36,425 nucleotides of DNA from Clostridium sp. CAG:1193 (GTDB taxonomy: Bacteria; Bacillota_I; Bacilli_A; RF39; UBA660), in assembly GCA_000436255.1 (NCBI GenBank), contig HF990764.1, positions 1 to 36,425 of the forward strand, given 5' to 3'. How positions within the stretch are numbered: position 1 is the first letter of the stretch; each line of letters starts with the position of its first letter. Positions 31,830 to 36,425 of the stretch are shown one piece after another. Below the pieces are notes generated by a model. That model was not told the DNA's origin, ran no database searches, and was given only the letters and a program-made list of their open reading frames with translations. The translations under genes were made by a program, and so were the position numbers.

Positions 31830-34584
31830 AGATTATTACACCTGCTCCAGCAATCATTAAAGTTATTCCACTAAATAATAATTCTCTATAGTCATTTGCT
31901 TCAGTATTTGGAACTTTAACAATTTGATGATCTTTCATTACAGATTTAACTATTTCTCCATCTTCTTTAATTTCAAAATACATTTTATCTGGATTTAATT
32001 CATATCCCTCTGGTGCTTCCTTTTCAAGAATATAATATTTACCATATTTTAATTTTTCTATAGTAATCATTCCATTTTCATCAGTTCTTCCAGAGAATAC
32101 TAATTCATCTGTATCAGCATTATAAATTTCAATTAAAGTATTTGGTAATGGATTGTCATTTGAAAAATCTAATTTTGTAAATTCTAATGTTCCAGTAATA
32201 TCATCATCTTTCATAGTTGATTTAATTACTTCACCATTTTCTTTAATCTCAAAAGGCATCTTCTCTTCATTTAACTTATATCCCTCTGGTGCTTCCTTTT
32301 CAAGAATATAATATTTACCTTGAGGAAGTCTTTCAATTACAATTTTTCCTTCTGAGTCAGTTCTTCCAGAGAATACTAATTCATCATCTTCAGTATAAAT
32401 TTCAATTAAAGTATTAGGAAGAGTTTTTGACTCAGAAATATCAGTCTTTGTAAATTCCAATTTACCAGTTTTCAAAACATTTTGAATAGCTTCTGAATAG
32501 AAGATTGTTGGTGTATATTGATCTTTATAAACTAATTCAGCTTCGTATGTTTTTTCATCTAATACATAATTTTCTAAAGTTTCAATTTCTTTTACATAAT
32601 ATTTTCCAAGATATAATTCATCAAATACAATTTTTCCATCTGAATCAGTAAGTTTTTCAGAAACTAGAGAATCTTTAGAATAAATTGTTTTACCATTCCA
32701 AACTATATCTTCTAAAGCATATAATCCAAATTTTACTCCTTCTAGAGGTTCATTTTTAAATTCAAAACCATTTTCAGTTAGCTCTGCAACTTCACCAGTT
32801 TTTTCAATTCTAATTTCACCTTTTACTCTAGTGTTTTCAAAATCTGTATCAAATATTATTCCATATTCTGAATCTGTTCTTAATTTAGAATCTTCATCAA
32901 TTGAGAATTCATGAGATTGATTATTCCATAAATAACCATCAATTACTTGATCTACTTCTTCAAGTCTATAAGTTCCTGTCATCAATGGATAAGCTGTAGT
33001 AAATTCTCCTTCTGAATCAGTTTTCCATTCACAGATTGTTGTTTTATTTGGATATGTTATTGTTTGACATACATATTCATTGTTTTTAACATCAAATATT
33101 TTAAATTTAATATTTGCTCTTTTAATTACTTCTTTTGTTTCTGCATCAATTTTAACTACTCTTAATTTAGCTGTAATTGGTGCATTTGAAATAACCTTTT
33201 TAACAACTTCTCCAACATCTTTTACTTCAACAGTAAAATCTGCTATTTTTTCATGTCCTTTAGTTGTGGTTAATTGTTTAACAGTATATGTTCCATAAGG
33301 TATAGTAAATCTAAATACTCCTTGTGAATCAGTAGTTAATTCCTCAACTAATTCTCCTTTGTTATTATATACTCCAAATTTAATTCCAACTTCTGGTTCC
33401 ATGATTTTTGTTTCATCACTAGCATATACTTTAGTGAATTCAAAATCTAATTTTATTACTTGTTCAAAAACTTGTACTGTTGGATTTAAATTATCTTCAG
33501 TAATTTCAAAATAATATTTTGTACTATCTAATAAATATCCTTCAGAAGCTTTTTCTTCAAGTAAATAGAATCTTCCTAATTCTGGAAGATAATCAGATGT
33601 ATTTGTTCCATCTTCTTTAGTTGTAACAGAACCCATTCTTGTTCCATCTTCTTTGTAAATACCATAAACAGCTCCTCCTAAAGTAGCTTCACCTTGAGGA
33701 GTATTTGTTCTGTTCTCCATATCTTTTTTCTCAGGTGTAACTTTACCACCTACAATTTTTAATGTAAATTTAGAACGAACAGGATCATAATTTCCAACTC
33801 TCATTACATTTTGTGAATGATCACTAAAATATACAATTGGTGGTATCTCATATTTAGTTGCTTTCTTTTCAAAAGTTATACTTCCTTCTCCTACTGCATT
33901 TGCTGTAACAGATAAAGTATTTCCATTGATTGAAGCTGTAACATTATTTGTTCCACTTATTTTATAATTACTTAGAACACCATTTGAATCACTTAATTCT
34001 GTTGTACTTCCAATTGGTACTGTTAATCCACTTTGGAATTGTGGTGTTTTATAATGATTTGATACTAATCTTTCTAATTCAGCAATTTCACTATCAAATT
34101 TAGAAATTCTACTTCCATTTAAAGTATCAGTAAAGTAAATATCTGATTCTGGATTAGTTGTTCTCCAAATCATTACTTGTGTAATTACATACCATTTTTG
34201 AGCACTATGATCATATCCATTATCATTATATTGATAACCATAATATGCAAGTAAGGATATTCTTTCCCATTGTGCTTCACTAAAACCTAATACTCTAGCA
34301 TAATCATCTCTTATTACATCATAATAAGGTAAATTATTATCTATATCAGTATAAGGTTGTAAACAATAAACAAATTTATTATCTTCACTTCTTCTAATAA
34401 ATCTTGCTTGTTGATATTTTGTATAACCATCTGGTTTTACCTTTTTTATGTAAATGTTGCTGATATATTCACTTGGCCAAATTGCTTGACCTGTGTATTT
34501 TTCAGCATGTACTTCGGTTATACCAAAAATAGTCAATAAAAAAAGTATGCTCATCATAGCACACTTAAATAATTTGTTTTTCAT
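31804..34584 (-). CDS. Thioester-domain adhesin with SpaA repeats and VPNTE anchor
   Basis: 926 residues, secreted and wall-anchored. A signal peptide (cut after ~27) precedes a thioester domain (~28-155): C74 in VYCLQPY and Q136 in ITQVMIW can form the internal Cys-Gln bond used for covalent host or cell binding. A Big_2-like stretch follows (~190-240), then about six SpaA/Cna-B-type domains (~275-890), each ending in 'G.Y...E......Y' patterns; the last two are near copies. The end is VPNTE (~891-895), a hydrophobic segment and KKKK, a variant LPXTG signal. It probably ties mating cells together or to surfaces. The ribosome site is AAAGGA. Confidence 0.88.
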   Translation of the reverse strand: MKNKLFKCAMMSILFLLTIFGITEVHAEKYTGQAIWPSEYISNIYIKKVKPDGYTKYQQARFIRRSEDNKFVYCLQPYTDIDNNLPYYDVIRDDYARVLGFSEAQWERISLLAYYGYQYNDNGYDHSAQKWYVITQVMIWRTTNPESDIYFTDTLNGSRISKFDSEIAELERLVSNHYKTPQFQSGLTVPIGSTTELSDSNGVLSNYKISGTNNVTASINGNTLSVTANAVGEGSITFEKKATKYEIPPIVYFSDHSQNVMRVGNYDPVRSKFTLKIVGGKVTPEKKDMENRTNTPQGEATLGGAVYGIYKEDGTRMGSVTTKEDGTNTSDYLPELGRFYLLEEKASEGYLLDSTKYYFEITEDNLNPTVQVFEQVIKLDFEFTKVYASDETKIMEPEVGIKFGVYNNKGELVEELTTDSQGVFRFTIPYGTYTVKQLTTTKGHEKIADFTVEVKDVGEVVKKVISNAPITAKLRVVKIDAETKEVIKRANIKFKIFDVKNNEYVCQTITYPNKTTICEWKTDSEGEFTTAYPLMTGTYRLEEVDQVIDGYLWNNQSHEFSIDEDSKLRTDSEYGIIFDTDFENTRVKGEIRIEKTGEVAELTENGFEFKNEPLEGVKFGLYALEDIVWNGKTIYSKDSLVSEKLTDSDGKIVFDELYLGKYYVKEIETLENYVLDEKTYEAELVYKDQYTPTIFYSEAIQNVLKTGKLEFTKTDISESKTLPNTLIEIYTEDDELVFSGRTDSEGKIVIERLPQGKYYILEKEAPEGYKLNEEKMPFEIKENGEVIKSTMKDDDITGTLEFTKLDFSNDNPLPNTLIEIYNADTDELVFSGRTDENGMITIEKLKYGKYYILEKEAPEGYELNPDKMYFEIKEDGEIVKSVMKDHQIVKVPNTEANDYRELLFSGITLMIAGAGVIIYGKIKKKK
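32002..32319. repeat. 42-bp direct repeat inside the adhesin gene
   Basis: 32002-32043 and 32278-32319 are identical over 42 bases, 276 bases (92 codons) apart. They encode the same part of the last two SpaA domains (ILEKEAPEGY). A recent duplication of one domain; recombination could change the repeat number. Confidence 0.85.
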
Positions 34585-34600
34585 ATTATTTTTCCTTTCA

Positions 34601-35200
34601 TTAATATTTTACTCTGAGCATATCTCCTAAATAATCACCCGAATAACTATTAATATTAGTACAAGAAAAACTTATAATATCTTCCATATTATTTCCAGCA
34701 TCAATACAAGCTTGATGTGTTTGCTCAAAGTTTCCATAATTTTTAACAGAATAATCTACTCTAGCCCAACTCCACATTGGGGAATTATAATAATCGTATT
34801 CACTTATCCCTAAGCTCTCCCATGCTGTCTGTTCTTTTTTTGGTGGTGAAGTTGTATTATTTACTACTGGTGTAGATTCTTCTTTCTTTTGTTCCTCTTT
34901 TACTTCTATTTTTGCTTTATTATTTACGACATTAGAGTTACTAACATTATTGCTCTCCATATTGTTTTTATTAGCATTATCATTAACATTAGAGATATTT
35001 TCATTAGATTTAATATCATCTTCAATAACTTCTGTAATAGGTTCATTTTCTATATCCTCCTTAGCTTCAGAATCATCACTCATTTCTGATTCAATCACTT
35101 TATTATCTATTTTTTGTTCTTTATCTTCTATTCTATAATAGTATAAAAATCCTCCTGCCATAAAAGATGTTAAAAACAAGAATAAAATAAATTTTTTCAT
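34601..35200 (-). CDS. Secreted or membrane-tethered protein with Asn-rich linker
   Basis: 199 residues: N-terminal hydrophobic segment (~3-20), an acidic then Asn/Ser-rich low-complexity linker (~25-120), and a compact ~75-residue C-terminal domain with two Cys (HQACIDAGNN and ISFSCTN) and many aromatics (AWESLGISEYDYYNSPMWSWARVDY). No family is recognised. Without a wall signal it is probably membrane-anchored, with the end domain outside. It lies 16 bases before the adhesin and may work with it. The ribosome site is AGAGGTG. Confidence 0.65.
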   Translation of the reverse strand: MKKFILFLFLTSFMAGGFLYYYRIEDKEQKIDNKVIESEMSDDSEAKEDIENEPITEVIEDDIKSNENISNVNDNANKNNMESNNVSNSNVVNNKAKIEVKEEQKKEESTPVVNNTTSPPKKEQTAWESLGISEYDYYNSPMWSWARVDYSVKNYGNFEQTHQACIDAGNNMEDIISFSCTNINSYSGDYLGDMLRVKY

Positions 35201-35255
35201 ACTATTTCACCTCTTACATTAATTATATAAATAGTAAAGCAGTTATTGTAGGGTG

Positions 35256-36134
35256 CTAAATTTCTAAATCATTTTGATCACCCCTCTCTAATGCTAAGGT
35301 CTTAGAGTAATTTTCAATAGCTTTAATGACAAATTCTTCAATCTTATAATCTTTAATATCCTTAGGTAAAACACTTCTAATTCTATTTTCATTAAAGCTT
35401 ATTCTTTTTTCTTGATTCGGTTTCTGTTCTGAAAAAATAGACTCTAATGTATCAGAGTCCAATTTTCCTTGTTCACTTAACTCCCTAATTTTTTTAGCTT
35501 GAAAATGTGATGGAGTTAAATCTTCATAACTAATTTCCTCATAAACCATTTCTTGTTCTTTTTTTGGTAGGAATGATAATTCTACAGCAGATCTTAATCC
35601 CATTGTTAAAATAGATCTCTTATCCTTTAAAACTGTATCATCTACTAATTGTAATAATTCTGGAATAAGATAATTTAATCTAATATATCTTTTTATTTGA
35701 GTAGCACTATCTCCTGTATCTTTTCCAACTTCTTCTATGCTTAACTTTGGACCCAATGGGTCAGAAGTTTTACCTTGATGTTTTATTGCATCGTATTTCA
35801 TTTTATAAGCTAGTGCTTTTTCACTAGGTAATATTTTTTCTCTTTGAAGATTTGAATCAACCATTAAAATTATTGCTTCATCATCAGTCATATTTTTTAC
35901 AATACAAGGTATTTTTTGTATTCCTTGTTCTTCACATATTTTTTTTCTTCTATGACCAGATAGCATTTCATATTTTCCATCATCTTTTTGTCTAACGATT
36001 GTAGGAACTAAAACTCCATTATCAATAATACTATTTTTTAGTTCTTCGTAATTTAAATCATTATTAATTTTAAAAGGATGATTTTTAAAATCCGAAATAT
36101 CTTTTACATCTATTTCAATAACTTCTTCTTTCAT
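35256..36134 (-). CDS. ParB/RepB/Spo0J-family protein
   Basis: 292 residues with a ParB N-terminal domain: FKINNDLNYEELKNSIIDNGVLVPTIV, then the nucleotide/DNA box MLSGHRRKKICEEQG and VDSNLQREKILPSEKALAYK, followed by a helix-turn-helix (LSIEEVGKDTGDSATQIKRYIRL). The start MKEEVIEI follows AGGAGGAAAAAGT; a 9-codon longer start lies in a terminator and is rejected. ICE ParB proteins occur as the first gene of the transfer block and may aid maintenance or control. No ParA is visible within the window; it could be upstream. Confidence 0.87.
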   Translation of the reverse strand: MKEEVIEIDVKDISDFKNHPFKINNDLNYEELKNSIIDNGVLVPTIVRQKDDGKYEMLSGHRRKKICEEQGIQKIPCIVKNMTDDEAIILMVDSNLQREKILPSEKALAYKMKYDAIKHQGKTSDPLGPKLSIEEVGKDTGDSATQIKRYIRLNYLIPELLQLVDDTVLKDKRSILTMGLRSAVELSFLPKKEQEMVYEEISYEDLTPSHFQAKKIRELSEQGKLDSDTLESIFSEQKPNQEKRISFNENRIRSVLPKDIKDYKIEEFVIKAIENYSKTLALERGDQNDLEI

Positions 36135-36140
36135 ACTTTT

Positions 36141-36186
36141 TCCTCCTATTTTTAGACACAAAAAAACACACCTAAAAAGATGTGTA
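36141..36186 (-). repeat. 46-bp direct repeat, copy 2: terminator plus ribosome site
   Basis: Identical to 974-1019. Hairpin at 36166-36185, T-run 36160-36165, AGGAGGA at 36141-36147 serving the ParB-like gene 7 bases on. The two copies are 35.2 kb apart in the same orientation. Confidence 0.85.
36160..36185 (-). terminator. Intrinsic terminator before parB (repeat copy 2)
   Basis: Same 7-bp stem and T-run as copy 1. It stands between any upstream promoter and the whole transfer block, so could act as its main gate. Confidence 0.75.
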
Positions 36187-36425
36187 ATTTAATTAATTTT
36201 TATATAGTTTCACCTGTCGTAATCAGTTGTCTAATTCCTAGTCAAAAAAGTAGTAATTTTTGCCATTTTTATCATTTTTTTGTAATTTTTGATGATTTTT
36301 TATTAAAATCATGCAAGATCAAATTCTCTTCAATCCCTTTATTTATGGGCTTTTCCAAAGGAGTTTCTATAAATCGTAATCAAACAGTTAATCCCAGTAG
36401 ATGATATATCTTTTTCTACACTATT
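36187..36425. other. Noncoding parB leader region
   Basis: No ORF is supported. It has two copies of TGATTACGA on the minus strand (36217-36225, 36374-36382), A/T runs with AAAAATTAC repeated, and no convincing promoter. It could hold an operator, a parS-like site or the transfer promoter just beyond the edge. Confidence 0.4.

Noticed and set aside
36135..36161. Longer ParB start (MCLKIGGKS...)
   Set aside because: The extra codons are encoded by the terminator T-run and ribosome site of the 46-bp repeat.
36180..36404. Plus-strand 74-residue ORF before parB
   Set aside because: No ribosome site, simple-sequence content, and it overlaps the repeat terminator; the region reads as noncoding.
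1..36425. tRNA, rRNA or insertion sequences
   Set aside because: No cloverleaf with a TTC-A-x-TCC arm, no rRNA segment and no transposase was recognised; attachment sites are probably outside the window.

Overview
This window is most of an AT-rich integrative and conjugative element (ICE) from a low-GC Gram-positive bacterium, probably a gut Firmicute or Bacilli relative. The basis is strong AGGAGG-type ribosome sites, TTGACA/TATAAT promoters, Gram-positive type IV secretion proteins, sortase and LPXTG-like surface chemistry, and TGA used as stop (standard bacterial code). Nearly everything reads on the minus strand, so transcription runs from high to low coordinates. Neither end of the element is visible. 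A large serine recombinase is cut by the left edge, and the parB leader sits at the right edge.

Layout in transcription order. (1) 36.1-29.3 kb: ParB-like protein, an anchored secreted protein, a thioester/SpaA surface adhesin with its adjacent sortase, a small acidic protein, a replication-initiator-like protein, and SSB. (2) 29.2-22.6 kb: the mating channel (VirB2-like, VirB6/TrbL-like, PrgI/VirB3-like, VirB4 ATPase), two element-specific proteins, and a membrane-anchored M23 wall hydrolase. (3) 22.6-20.2 kb: a repeat-rich candidate oriT, then two ribbon-helix-helix-like proteins, an acidic protein and a MobL/MobP-type relaxase. (4) 20.1-13.3 kb: cargo made of a GNAT-YoaP protein with an SPL-like radical SAM enzyme, the 'radical SAM mobile pair' operon (rSAM A, MarR, rSAM B), two membrane-anchored XRE regulators, and a VanZ-like protein. 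(5) 13.2-10.3 kb: DpnD/PcfM-like protein, an unknown protein and the VirD4/TraG coupling protein. (6) 10.2-3.9 kb: a probable new small RNA with a perfect consensus promoter and degenerate repeats, then a complete type I restriction-modification operon (hsdR, hsdM, a small Cys-rich ORF, hsdS). (7) 3.9-0 kb: the regulatory end, with a divergent double-XRE repressor, a membrane XRE protein, an attenuator with a leader peptide, an ArpU-like regulator, small proteins and the recombinase.

How it fits together: the recombinase excises the element, relaxase and RHH proteins process oriT, VirD4 feeds DNA to the VirB4/B6/B3/B2 channel, the M23 enzyme opens the wall, the sortase-anchored adhesin probably holds mating partners, and SSB, the initiator-like protein and ParB maintain the transferred DNA. 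The RM system and radical SAM genes are cargo. The most unusual features are regulatory: at least five intrinsic terminators sit directly against the ribosome site of the next gene (two of them in a perfect 46-bp repeat 35 kb apart), a leader peptide overlaps one terminator, an H-type pseudoknot lies before ssb, a repeat-bearing RNA precedes hsdR, and a shared 3' motif follows four cargo units.
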